Assembly: GCA_949317995.1 (NCBI GenBank)
Contig: OX439039.1
Location: forward strand, 75,588,002-75,652,001
Length of the DNA: 64,000 nucleotides
Direction of reading: 5' to 3'
DNA from: Acholoe squamosa
Taxonomy: Eukaryota > Annelida > Polychaeta > Phyllodocida > Polynoidae
Positions within the stretch are counted from its first letter, which is position 1; every line of letters starts with the position of its first letter. Shown here piece by piece: positions 10,700-22,029 of the stretch. The notes under the pieces were generated by a model, which saw nothing but the letters and a program-made list of their open reading frames with translations, had not been told where the DNA came from and ran no database searches. A program made the translations under genes and the position numbers.

Positions 10700-10812
10700 G
10701 AATTCCAAAAGTAGGATTCCTTGCAATTCCTTTAGTATTTTGGGAAAAGCTCATTTGTATTCGTATTTGTGTATGAGATCTTATGGCCAATAAACCAATC
10801 ATCAATCAATCA
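10700..10812 (+). mobile_element. LINE-like 3' tail fragment
   Basis: The end reads TTATGGCCAATAAACCAATC followed by three to four ATCA repeats. The same TTATGGCCAATAAAC occurs at the 3' end of the LINE fragment at 12435-13155. LINEs of the CR1/L2/RTE type often end in short tandem repeats, so this is probably a 5'-truncated copy of a related element. The left border is uncertain. Confidence 0.5.
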
Positions 10813-11437
10813 ATCCATGTAAATAAGAATAGAATGTTGCACAGCTATTGTTCTATGAACAGTGAAATCTTCTTGAAGATTCTAACAAGAGTTTATTGTC
10901 TGAACACGCATCCTCAGAGTTGAAACATTGTCAGAAAGGTGTTCCATTATCTGCACGTGCATGCTGAGGTGTGGAGATAGGTGAGGAAAGGCAGGGGGCG
11001 TAGGGAGTGTCAGGTAGGTCATGGTTATATGGGTTATCTACATGTAGCCCTCGGGGCCAGGCAGCGTCTAGAAACTACCAGACTTTTAGAGCAGACGACA
11101 TTTTTACCCCCGGCCACGAGGTGGCGCCACCAGCTGCCGCGCAGACCAACTGGGGCGTTCTGCGCACGTGACTGTATCCACCTCGGTACTATTGTGTGTC
11201 AGGGGCAGGACCCTTGTGGTAAAATGTCAGCTTTACTGTTAATATGGTTCTTTATACTGGTTAATGTGTCTATCCTGATCACATAAAGGAAGGAAAAGAA
11301 AGGAAATGAAAAGAATTGAAGAGGCAATGATATAGACCTACTCTGTGTTCTCTGACTTAGATATTTACCTAAAGTAAGCCATAACGTACAGAAAAAAAAT
11401 CTTAGCTTTCTCATAGATTCAATCTGTCGTCATCAAT
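10813..11437. other. Non-coding stretch with a CTCF-like palindrome
   Basis: CCACGAGGTGGCG (11114-11126) resembles a CTCF core and overlaps the palindrome GGTGGCGCCACC. A short CpG-containing segment (11100-11170) surrounds it. No exon was recognised. Confidence 0.35.
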
Positions 11438-11439
11438 GA

Positions 11440-11486
<47 letters not shown>

Positions 11487-11488
11487 GA
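11438..11488. repeat. (GAAA)n microsatellite passing into (GA)n
   Basis: About eleven GAAA units end in GAGAGAGAG. Confidence 0.97.
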
Positions 11489-12434
11489 GATATTTTATGC
11501 ACTGTTACTGATTTACTAAGTTGTACAAAATGTTTGTGTAGACTGGAAGGTAAACCCTTTTAGAGTGTGTCTTCTGCAAATCCATGTGTCGTACATTGCT
11601 GATTAGTGCACCGGTAGTTTGAGCTAGACTTGATGTTTATCTTTTTCTTTTCTGTTGTCGGATCCATTTCAATTTAAAGTCATTTAAAACAATTTTAAAA
11701 CAAGTCTTCAAAGTATTTCTCTCTAGACAAGAGTGGAATTTGAATTCATGTTTACATTGAACACACCGAGGAGTCGCACTTTTCATGAATCTAAATTCTA
11801 AGTGGGGCATTACAAACGATAAACCACTTCTTGAATTACTCGCAGTCCATGCAACCAAAATCGTATCCTCACTAGATACAAGACGGTAAAGACAGATCTT
11901 CGTCCCAAGGTAAACTTAGGCCACGAGCAGGCTGAAAGACATGATAGGTTAGGGCAATGTTTTGGTTTGGTAGTGGAAAATGTTGCTATATGGAATGGGG
12001 TACATTTCACCCTCTCAGGATGAATAGTGTCAAGGTCACCCAAGGTCAAGGTTAGAGAGGGGTGTTGAGTAGGGCATGGGGTATGGTTATGACATAGGCA
12101 TGAGGAGGGCAAGTGTTAGGTCGGTTTTCATGAGTTTGGCCAAATTTTGTTTTATATCACACGCTCTTTGATATCATCTCTTCAATCTAGAGTCTCAGCA
12201 GACAAAATCCAGATGAACATATTTTTGTTAATCATTTCAGACATATATGTTTTGATAAATATATGTATTATACATCATCTTGACCTTACTGATTTTCATT
12301 TTTTCCATGGGGAGTTTTTGACGGCCCATGGAGAATGCTTCTCTTCATTGTGGGAAGGAAATCTGAAACAACTCTTGGGTTTCTTGAGTGGAGGGTATTT
12401 TTTAAGTCAATATCTGGGGACCTTTGTGTATGTG
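11489..12434. other. Non-coding stretch
   Basis: Nothing recognisable. The left edge of the LINE fragment may lie a little upstream of 12435, but no earlier reverse-transcriptase motif could be read. Confidence 0.35.
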
Positions 12435-13155
12435 AAATACTTGCAGCTGCGTAAGATCCGAAACTATATAAGTAAGGATGTAAGACTTAAGATATATAGA
12501 CAAATGGTTCTTCCTATACTGGAATATTGTCACTTTATCTTGGATAGTGGTCCAGTTACTGTTGTTAACCACTTACAAACCCACCAAAACAATTTTCTTA
12601 GATTTAGTCTTTGAATCAGATTCCCGCCAGAAGTACATGTTTCCTATCTACATGATACTGAGTACCTAAATGAATTTGAGTACATAAATGTGAAACATAA
12701 TCGAGCCTTGCTGTGTCTAATTTATAAGGTTACTAGAGACGAGGCAAACCTAATGGTTGCTGTGAGAAACTTACGGAGTGGTAGCCGTCTTAAACTTAAA
12801 ATTGCTAGACCCAATTGTGAATCGTATAGACAAAGCCCATTATACAGGGGTATGTTATTGTGGGATTTACTACCGGAGCAAGTGCAGAAAGCCTAAGACT
12901 TACAAACTTTTAAATAGCTTATAAAGAAAATGAGTGAGTAATGTAATGTTGAGATGTCGCAATGTATGTAATTCTCACAATTGCATAACATATATGCTAT
13001 AAGTGCTATAACTGAGATTATGAGAAATGAACAACTATAGCTCATGGAAACCACTAAAAGCAGTCTTATTATGTATTTGTCTTATGTATATATTGTGGCT
13101 GTAATCAGAAAAATATCCTTGTCATAACTTTTATGGCCAATAAACTATTGAAACT
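12435..13155 (+). pseudogene. LINE reverse transcriptase C-terminal fragment, decayed
   Basis: The frame from about 12435 encodes LQLRKIRNYI, then LKIYRQMVLPILEYCHFI, which is the thumb-region pattern after the catalytic core of LINE reverse transcriptases (positive charges, then VLPILEYC). It continues to a tail with SPLYRGMLLWDLLPEQVQKA ending in TAA at 12894-12896. A single in-frame TGA at 12612-12614 breaks the frame; reading continues in the same phase on both sides. The catalytic domain and endonuclease are absent, so the copy is 5'-truncated and dead. The 3' UTR runs to TTATGGCCAATAAACTATTG (13132-13151) and a short degenerate tail. The clade (CR1/L2/RTE-like) is not resolved from this fragment. 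Confidence 0.75.
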
Positions 13156-14133
13156 TCAAACTTTGTTTTCTTTTGTTGATAATCCACTTATCAAGCTCTA
13201 CAGAGCAGCTCTTCACATTACCTAGTTTCCAAAACTAGCAAAGGGGGCAGATTTATCATAGCCCATTTTTCTGAAAATGTGCAATGTTTATAGACCATTG
13301 TGAAATAATTCACAGAGATTGCTCATGGTGTACACTTATCAAAATTCAATATGTCTTTCTTTCAGGCACATTTTGACAAAACTCATGAATCTTTATCAGT
13401 TGAGAGAAGATTGGATGGGGATAGCAGTATGTGAGGTGAAAGTTTGGGGTGTTAACCCCAGAAGACACACTGTCATAATAAATGGAAGAGATGGATTCTA
13501 TCATGAATAACCTTGGTGGAGCTGTGAATCCAATATTGTAGACTCTGCGGGTTTGGTCCCCTGGATATTCAGCATATATATGACAGTAAAAGATGTAAAG
13601 GATGCTACTGGCCTTATCAGATCTCTCCTGAAGAATTCAATGAATGAGACATCCAAAGGCAATCTTTCTGTCTCCAATACAATTCCCCCCATCAGAGTCT
13701 CCGATCATCCAATGTCTAAGTCCTCTGGGGTCTCCATAAATTCCCATGAAAGCAAAACTTTATATTTTTCAAACTAGAGACAACTTCAAAATCATCATGT
13801 TTCATTCATACTGCTAACGTAAAGCCACTTTTGAAGTAAAAGAAACAATGACCTAATCGTAGACCACAAACACATTCTATATAAAAGGCATGATAAAATT
13901 TCCAAGATTCCAATCAAAGATTTTCAATTTGTGATCATATTTCATTGAACACAACTGTTTGAGGGTTCCCACCCGTCCTATATATCCGGCCTCTCTTTTT
14001 TTCTTTTAATATGTACCCATCATAATTAGCCTACCATGCCACATGAATCCCTCATCTTTTCCCCTTTTAAAGAAAACCCATCAAAATGAGCCTTATAAAC
14101 AATTAAAGTAAGTGAACCTAAGACCAACTCCTT
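13156..14133. other. Non-coding stretch
   Basis: No element recognised. Open frames at 13319-13510 and 13553-13777 have no recognisable protein features. Confidence 0.35.
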
Positions 14134-14234
14134 CCCAGCAAATTGTCGTGACTCCTCGTCAACCTGTGTGAAGTGGCTCACACATGTCGCTAGATGGAGC
14201 ACGACATTGCTATAGCACAAGATCACCAGGAATA

Positions 14235-14785
14235 GCAATGTTGGTGTTCACATGGCCTCACCTCAGATGGCGAGGATGGTGATCACTCATCCTCACCGGG
14301 GATGGTGACATGAGTGATCACTCATCCTCACCAGGGATGATGACATGAGTGATCTCTCACTTCGCTAGATGAGTCACACACCACGTCATAACCACATTCA
14401 CCACGGATGGCAAGGATCGTGATCACTCACACTCACAGGGGGTGGTCACTCGGGTGATCACTCACCTCGCTAGATGAAACGCATACCTCGTGATAGCACA
14501 GGTTCACCACAGATGGTGAGGATCTTGATCACCCACACTCACCAGGGATGGCAACACGAGTGATCACTCACCTCGCTAGATGAAACGCACACCATGCCAT
14601 AGTGCACATTCACCTCGGTTGGCGAGGATCGTGATGACTCACACTCACCAGGGATGGCAAGACGGTTGATCACTCACTTCTCTAGATGAAACGCGCAGGT
14701 TCACCATGGATTGCGAGAGTGGTGATCACTCAGACTCACCAGTGATGGCGATGCTGGTGATCACTCACCTTGTTAGATGAAAAGC
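14235..14785. repeat. Minisatellite, ~106 bp unit
   Basis: The anchor CGCTAGATGA (or a close variant) occurs at about 14363, 14468, 14574, 14679 and 14770. Units also share GTGATCACTCAC, CTCACCAGGGATGG and GCGAGGATCGTGATCACTCA. Each unit carries palindromic GTGATCAC. Confidence 0.9.
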
Positions 14786-15139
14786 TCATCATCATCAACA
14801 TTGGTAATCATGCAGCCTCACATCTGCCAAATCAAAGTATGTTTTGCCAGAGAAGGTATTGCCATATGTATCTTCCCTCTAACCACAGACAAGGTGTTCA
14901 TGTAGATATCTCCCTATGTATTTTTCCTGTAACCAGAGAAAAGGTATTTATGGATAGTTGCTTTCATTTTAGAGATACCTCTATCTAAATTCAATTGATA
15001 TTTTCTCTATATAATCTTGTTCAACTCTGAAGTATTACATGGAAATCAGTGTAAAACAAAGCACATTTGATATGTATGGGACTTGTACTTCATACCCACA
15101 CTTCCTAGATAGGCTACATGTTGAACAGTGGTGCTGTCT

Positions 15140-15720
15140 CAACAACTTTGGCAATGGTGGTGATAAGTTGCCATTCTGAGTGAGAGTAAGTGACAGATGA
15201 TGCAATCCTCAGAGAGCATTGACTTGGAGTGACACAAATTCACACATTGAGTGAGACCAATGTTGGCAATGGTGGTGATAAGTCGCTATTTTGTATGAGA
15301 GTTGATGACAGTGGCACTCACACAGCCAGTGACATCCATGTCAGCGATTTTGGTGATAAGTCACCATTTTGAGAGAAGATTAACTAGGAGTGACACAAAC
15401 TCACGCAGTGAGTGAGAGCCATATGGCAAAGCAGGTGAAAAGTCGCCATTCTGAGTGAGAGTTGACAGACAGTGGCACATATTGACAGAGTGAGTGAGAT
15501 CCATGATGAGCTGCCATTCTGAGTGATAGTTGACTGGGAGTGGCACATGCTCACGCAGTGAGTTAGATCTATGTTGGTGATGGTGGTGATAAGTCACCAT
15601 GCTTTGTGAGGGATGACAAGGGGTGGTACATACTCACGCGTGAGATCATGTTGGCGACTGTTGTGATAAATTGCCATGCCATGTGAGACTGACACACAGT
15701 GGTGAAAGATGATGCAGTGA
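15140..15720. repeat. Minisatellite, ~80 bp unit
   Basis: The anchor GATAAGTCGCCAT (variants) recurs at about 15162, 15277, 15355, 15437, 15505, 15588 and 15664. Units share GAGTGAGAGTTGAC, CAGTGGCACA, CTCACGCAGTGAG and CCATGTTGGCAATGG. The unit is different from the array to its left. Confidence 0.88.
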
Positions 15721-15787
15721 GTTATCACTCAAAAAGGAGTCACCATTGATGACCAATCATGGTGACAGATAACAAGAATTTGCTGGG

Positions 15788-16016
15788 TTCTTAGACCAAA
15801 CTACCCCAATCCTTACTTACACAAACATGTGTCTTGTCCATTCATAAGACTCAACTGTCTTACCCAACCTTCTCACCTGCCCATATACACCTTCTCCAGG
15901 TGGTAAATGAACCCTACAGGTCACACCTGCCGTGATGGGGGTCAAACTGAGTACTAGTTGCCATGACAACTAGAGAGCCCATCTGGAGAACCCTTTTCAG
16001 ATCAAAGGTCAAATTG
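15788..16016. other. Non-coding spacer
   Basis: Nothing recognised between the minisatellite element and the next TTAA element. Confidence 0.4.
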
Positions 16017-16283
16017 TTAAGGCTCTTTAGTAACTAGGCAGCATAGGGCATTAATGCAGGAGTCTCTTGAGTCGACATGATCCATGGATGCAGCCCTGGC
16101 GAGTAACTCGCAAGAGCTGCTTCCATGCACCATGCTGACCCTACGGGGTTGATACACTCCCAAAAGGACAGTATAATGCACCCAACACAGTGCTTGCAAG
16201 TGTACTCACCAGCACTGCATTTGGGCATCATTATGACAAATGCACTTTGACATTGGGGCATCATGTGGCCCTTAAAGGGTTAA
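16017..16283. mobile_element. TTAA two-hairpin MITE (piggyBac-like)
   Basis: Bounded by TTAA at 16017-16020 and 16280-16283, with right end CCCTTAAAGGGTTAA. It holds the family core GCAGCCCTGGCGAGTAACTC and its inverted partner, then GACCCTACGGGGTTGATACA, then a second hairpin around CAGTGCT...CAGCACTG. TTAA flanks and CCC-starting ends are the hallmark of piggyBac elements; assignment to that superfamily is inference. Confidence 0.8.
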
Positions 16284-16360
16284 GCTTCCTACCTGATGGG
16301 CAGCAAGTGGGTGGTGTGGCTGGGTGCCCTCAATGAGATCTGGTGGTGGGTTCTTCTCGG

Positions 16361-16530
16361 TATTCCGAGGTAGCAGGTTGTCACATGGGCGCCGCCATTG
16401 CTGGGGTTTGTTACCAGCGAGTTCTACTATTAAGACCTATCAGATGGGTACCAGTTAGCTCCCGAAGGACCGCAGTGAATAGATTGGGGTTCTCTCATTG
16501 GCTAATGATTAAACCTGCTAAGTCCGTATG
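16361..16530 (+). mobile_element. TAGCAGGTT element, full copy
   Basis: The left end TATTCCGAGGTAGCAGGTTG and the right end AACCTGCTAAGTCCGTATG are inverted around the shared TAGCAGGTT. Other copies are at 8483-8574 (deleted, inverted) and 35079-35228. Non-coding, ~170 bp. Confidence 0.75.
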
Positions 16531-17750
16531 CATCCACCATCTGTGAATGCCTGGGCATATGTCTGCAACGTAGTGTAGATATAGGTGTTTCTATGAACAA
16601 TTTCCATTAACATTTGCAGAATTGTATATAAAATAGTATGGTCCGCAAATGTGAAAATACAGGAGATACAATGGTAAGCAAGTCCCAGTATTTTGTAGTT
16701 GTATTGATGCATGACTCAGCCATTTATGAAAATCCGAAATCATTGCTTTAAGTTTGAATCTACCCTAGACCCTGTACTCTAACCACATTCCATTGATTTG
16801 TATAACCCGATGGTTCACACATTTGCACTGTCCTTTCATGGATGGCTTTAGGGAGAAATTTGTGTTGTTACCCTGATTAAATCTACTCTGAGAACCAGCT
16901 CACTCTAGTAGCAGAACAATATCAATTTTCACCACTCCAAAAGTCTAAATCTATTTACAGATTTGATACCCAGTGTGCACTGACATATGGTATGTCAACA
17001 ATACAATAATTGTTTGAAGAAGTAAATGTTATTACATATGGCCCCAAAGTTAACTGTATGATCTAACTTTGTGTATCGCATGTCTGTGTATTCCCTCAAA
17101 TTATACGAGGCCTTCACCATGTGCATTTAGGAAGTAAACCACCGTCCATTAGACTTACAAATAAGAGTAAATGGTAGAATTAGCTTTACACCAATTGTAC
17201 AGCCGAAGTAATCTTCCATTTGACCTTCAATTCCCAGTGTTATTGGTGGGAAGTAGTGCTCGATCAAGCCAACCCCAAGTAATCATCAGAAAAGAAGACT
17301 GGGACAAAATAAAGCCCTTTTAGGGCTGCGAGATGTTTCATGTTCATTGATTGCCATGATGCGCCAATGCAGGGTCGTATAGTTGAATTATTTATTGGTC
17401 AAAACAATCATAATTACATACATTGTTCGTGATGGCCAAGGTGAATATAACAATAACATATCAAGTCAATGTAAATACATTCATCAGACACATTCTGTAT
17501 CTAACGATTATGCATTCATCACAAAAGTGGTAATCAAACAAATTCAATACATCAAACAAATACATATAAATAGGCGTATCCACTGCATATCTGGATATCA
17601 TTTTAAAGGGCTTCATTACCTGTCAGTATTACACAGTATGAATGGCTACAAACATTGCATTTACCATTTATACACCATGTTGATACCATCTAGTTTTTGT
17701 GAGAACTCAGATCTTGTTTCAATGTGTTGGATTTCTCCAGGGATCTGGCC

Positions 17751-17751
<1 letters not shown>
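16531..17751. other. AT-rich non-coding stretch
   Basis: Nothing recognisable; the long frame that starts at 17383 owes much of its length to the TA repeat. Confidence 0.4.
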
Positions 17752-17803
<52 letters not shown>

Positions 17804-17838
17804 TATACATATATATACATATATATATACATATATAT

Positions 17839-17901
<63 letters not shown>

Positions 17902-17908
17902 TATATAC
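17752..17908. repeat. (TA)n / (CATATA)n microsatellite
   Basis: TA dinucleotides with regularly spaced CATATA and one GTATA interruption over ~155 bases. Frames across it in all phases (poly-Ile-Tyr) are artefacts. Confidence 0.97.
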
Positions 17909-20124
17909 AGACTATTTGGAAACGTAACTGTGCAGAATGGGGCTGTGAAGAATGGATCATAACTTCACTTTCTTCATGCCTCTTTTGGGAATGGCATTCT
18001 TTTGCTTTGCTATAGAGGCTTTCGTTTGCAACATGAAATGAACAGCATGCCTCCCTTGAAAGGGTTTAAATACATTAACCGTTAGGGCTCCGTACCAAAA
18101 CATGCAGGGTGCTGTTCGTAGCGCCCCCTTGTGGCTACTCCATCTATCAACCATTGAGAGGGCCACTACGGATTCCATCCACCAGTTGTCAAGGGTAAAC
18201 CTGCACAAGGCACTCAATGCCAAAAAAAGGAAAGTTGTAAAATAGACAGGGTAAACCTTGACTTTTCCATCTTTATTGAAAATTAAGCTATATCCTGTGA
18301 TGAATGTGTGCATTGAGCAACGCCTCTGTGCAATGTGATAACAGGATGGGAAGTTTAAATGTCACATATCCCTATGGAAGGCTCATGTTATAGATATCTG
18401 GCTTGATATGCTTGCGTTTGGCTGAAATTGCAAAAGAAAGAAAAATGGACTTAAAGTGGCATTTATACACTTTATAAAGCATGCATCTTAAACAATCATC
18501 AGACAATATTGCAAGCAATATCTGAATCACTTTATCCATAAACATGTATGTACTAGAGTATATAGGTTGAAAACTGGTGAAATAATGTCCTAGAGGGATG
18601 GAATTATGAAGTTGAACATTGAGTGAAGGCATGATGTCCGTTAAATGATGAAATAATCCATAAGTTATACAATGATGTTATTGAACGATGGAATTATGTC
18701 ATAAATTGATTCATGGGGTAATCCATAAAATTTGCCAAAACCAGTGAGAATAAATCATGACCATTAAAATATCACCCAGTATCATTTTGTTGATACAAGT
18801 CACGATCTGTGCCACATTTCCTGTATACCAGTTCATGTATCTGTCTCATTTTGCTGTAGACCTATACATTGGATATACAGTCTGGGTGGGGGTATTGTCC
18901 TGCTATTGATTACAGTAATTGTACACACACATATTTTATACATAACTAGTCTTCTATGACCGGATAGGCATGAACAATGGGTACAGTAGAACATTGGGAG
19001 GTGGGGCTAGCATGTATGATGAATGTATGGCTATAAAAGAAAATGGTATACAGTGATACACTGGAGAGATGCATGTATGAGCATTGGCCATTGCCATTCT
19101 AGATCTAGATCTGAGGGAGGCAGGGACCCCCCCCCCCCCGACCTCCCCCACTTAAGAATTTCCTCTGGCAATATCTTTTTAAGAAATGAGGGAGATGCAG
19201 TAAAGGACTTCATGGCTCCAGATGCCCTCCCAGTCGGTACAGAGCTCACAATCATTTTAAAGGTTGAGTACGGGCGTTTATCAATCAATTGTCAACGTTG
19301 ATTGAAGAATTGTCTGGCTTTATTTTCTGTCTTTTTTTTCCCCTGGAGAAGCCACGCTGTTTTGAATAAAAAAAAAAGCCCTAAATCGGCCTAACTGAAC
19401 CCTACTATTATTTGTAAACTGTTTTCTGGTATGTTTTGGTGCATATTTATAAGTGGTGCTATTTCTGACACTCAGCAATTTTGTAGAAACCATATCACTT
19501 TCCCCAGAAAACGCATGAAATAGGTATAGTTTAAAACTAGAAAGACATGGAGGAATGATGTGCAAAAAGTGAGGAAATGTGGACGAAAATAAGAGAAGGG
19601 AGAAAAATAGAGAACTCATGTGAACATGTAAGCCCTTATCAATCGCTCGTTATAAACACTGCGGGACGCTACATGAACGCTACATGGACAGAGAGCAGCA
19701 AATGGTGTTTTCTGTCTCCCAAGCTTCTTTATGTCACGCCATTCTTCACTCTCCTAACCGAGGCTATCATAGAAATGTGGCCATCTTATTGGAGAATGGG
19801 TTAGTCTATGCTTGGTGAGCGAGAGATCGAGAAGATGCCATGGATTTATCATTTAGACTTTATCAGTCCAGACTTCATGGGAATGGGAGACATGAGTGGT
19901 GATGGAATTGTATCAGAGGCTCCATTGTACATGAACATTATGCTTTTAGACTTTAGATCAAAATAGATGTTCCCAAGTTTCATAATCTTTCTTTGAATGC
20001 AGGCTCAGGATTAATCTTCTCTTTTCCATCACGCAGCCATTTTGTCGTTGGATCCTCTAATTTTCGTGTTGACGTTTTTGGTGTGGCATCTTTGGGATTT
20101 ACACAAAGTCTAGGAGCAGGGTAC
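17909..20124. other. Non-coding stretch
   Basis: No exon or element recognised in about 2.2 kb. A run of C near 19130-19139 and A/T homopolymers near 19330 and 19370 are low complexity. Confidence 0.4.
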
Positions 20125-20130
20125 ATCCCC

Positions 20131-20181
20131 CCACCCAGTTGCCACACCCTTCTAAATTGAAAGGGTGTGGCAACTGGGTGG
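20131..20181. repeat. Perfect 21 bp hairpin, 9-base loop
   Basis: 20131-20151 is exactly complementary to 20161-20181 (core CCCAGTTGCCACACCCTT). Partial complementarity continues outside (ACATCCCC with GGGGAT). A perfect stem suggests a recent inverted duplication; no second copy was seen. Confidence 0.85.
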
Positions 20182-20188
20182 ACATGGG

Positions 20189-21082
20189 GATTTGATAACA
20201 TAATGGGACTGAAATATCTAATAAGAAAAATATTAAAAGGTCTTACTAAGGCGTGGAAAGACCTAATCAGTAACAGGGAGGTATGTAAGGCTCTACTTCA
20301 TAGCCCTTCGCTGTGTTCGTCCACGTCCCCTCTGTTCTTACGTAATGAACACCAAAAATTACAAACACCAGTCAACAAATGCAGCCTAGACTACTTGTAA
20401 GAGATTCTCACGAGGTTAGCCAACATCCGACAGAAAATAATTTTGGTTTGCAGTAAAGCTAGCTATAAGCCTTCTATGGTTTGATAGCTTGAATATATGA
20501 ACTATTCTAGTGGATATGATGTAAACCCAGGCACACTCAATTAGCTGAATCATGAATAGTTCAAATAAAGGACATGTTGTCTACACCTAGCAATCTTGGA
20601 ACATGTACCCTCTGAACAAAATTGGGACAACTTTTTTTCAAGACTTATACTTTCCTTCATGGAATGATTTTAAAGTGTCTGGGTGAGCTGAGCTGAGAGT
20701 GTCTTCTTTTTGGTTCACAATTCATGCCTCACCGGTGGCAGCACAGCTCATCTGTATGCATATCAGTGTCGCATCATGTGTGTGAGACTGGTGAGTTCTC
20801 ACGTATAAATCACAAAAGGTTTGTGCTAGCAGTGAATGGTCACTGTTCTAGGGGAATCATTTATCACCAGCATGAATCTACAAGTATGTGTTGAACCCTT
20901 GTTATGTGTGATCACTGTGGTGTATGAAGTTTGGTCAAACTTGTGAGACTTTACCAACAAGAGTCCAGACCACTTCCGATGGACAAAATAGCCTCCACTT
21001 CTACAAACCTGTGATTACAGCATCTCTCCTCTTTCCCTAACTCTTCTATTTACCCATCCAGTCTCCATAATCTGACGTATAC
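20189..21082. other. Non-coding stretch
   Basis: Nothing recognisable. Confidence 0.4.
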
Positions 21083-21344
21083 TTAACTCTTTAAGGATCG
21101 CTAATGCATTAATCTATGTCCATTGGTCGTCATAATGGATGAATGCAGCCCTGGCGAGTACTAGTAACTTGCCAGGGCTGCATTCATGCATTAGGACGAC
21201 CCTACAGGGTTGATACACTCCAAGAGGGTCTGCATGATGCACCAATGAAGTGCTGTTGAGCAGACTCGCCAGCACTTCATTGGTGTATCATGCTGACCAA
21301 TGAGCATAATGCACTCCTGCATCAGTGGCCCTTAAAGGGTCAGA
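21083..21344. mobile_element. TTAA two-hairpin MITE, best-preserved arms
   Basis: Begins TTAACTCTTTAAGG and ends CCCTTAAAGGGTCAGA, so the right TTAA has mutated. Hairpin one pairs ATGAATGCAGCCCTGGC with GCCAGGGCTGCATTCAT. Hairpin two pairs CACCAATGAAGTGCTG with CAGCACTTCATTGGTG. The spacer between them carries CCCTACAGGG. Confidence 0.8.
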
Positions 21345-21391
21345 GTGTTTAGTTCCAGACTCAAACAGTGGTGGGTAAGCTGACCGCAGTG

Positions 21392-21399
21392 TGACGTCA
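21392..21399. promoter_or_regulatory. CRE palindrome TGACGTCA
   Basis: An isolated palindromic CREB/ATF-type site; no promoter context was recognised around it. Confidence 0.3.
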
Positions 21400-21492
21400 T
21401 CTCTGTTGTGATTGGTTGTTTACTTGACGGATCAAGGAGAGGCTGATCGATGGGCGTCCCTGTAGGTGTCACTAAAAACTACTCATCTGGGA

Positions 21493-21905
21493 TATCATTA
21501 TGGGCTGTCTGGTTTGAGAGCTGCTTGAATCCCATAGACTCTCCACCGGTTGCCAAATCTCGGCCTTATCTCGTGTATTCACGCAGCTCTCAGTCAGATT
21601 CCCAGGATTTTTCCCTCTTTGTGATGTTTAATTCTATGACCAATGACAAATTACCCTTACATTTCTCAATTTATATCTGCATATATTAGGTTGTAGGATG
21701 ACTACTTCTAGTAAATATACATAAAAAATGCTGAGATTTGAACATTTATTGAGCTAGATAAGAGCAAAGTAAACATCACAAAGAGGGAATAATCCAGGGA
21801 ACCTGACTGTGGGCAGCGTGAATCCACGAGATGAGGCCTGAGATTTGCAACCGGAGAACAGTCTATGGGCTGGAGAGTTGAGAACTAGGCAGTCAGTGAT
21901 CCCTA
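21493..21905. mobile_element. Long inverted repeat / foldback
   Basis: About 125 bases at 21505-21632 match the reverse complement of 21770-21897 with moderate divergence. Shared words include CCCATAGACT, CCGGTTGC, TCTCGTG, ATTCACGC, AGTCAG and CCCTCTTTGTGATGTTTA. The spacer is ~137 bases. Probably a foldback or long-TIR element; the borders are approximate. Confidence 0.6.
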
Positions 21906-22029
21906 GTGGCCTTGTGTTTATTTTGTTGGGCAATGTGGATAATGTGATTGAGAATCCCACATTTTATCATTTTGAATAAAAACTTTGTAAAAGGTTCAAA
22001 CTTGAAACTGAATAAGGCTTGAAATAAAA

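Larger units (their letters stand above)
14134..15787. mobile_element. TIR element carrying two minisatellites
   Basis: The left end is CCCAGCAAATTGTCG and the right end is the inverted CCCAGCAAATTCTTG, giving ~11 perfect terminal bases. Sub-terminal sequences at both ends recur, inverted, in a 222 bp copy at 45620-45841, which proves these are the borders of one unit. Between them are two unrelated tandem arrays (14235-14785 and 15140-15720). No transposase frame is visible. No target duplication was clear; 11-12 base near-repeats (AAGACCAACT / TAGACCAAACT) stand just outside both ends. The superfamily is unknown. Confidence 0.8.

Noticed and set aside
14235-15720. Regular repeats considered as a CRISPR array
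   Set aside because: Units are ~80-106 bases, diverged throughout, with no unique spacers, and the DNA is eukaryotic.
17383-18015. Longest open frame (210 codons), and overlapping frames on both strands
   Set aside because: Its middle is a TA/CATATA microsatellite giving poly Ile-Tyr; no protein features remain on either side.
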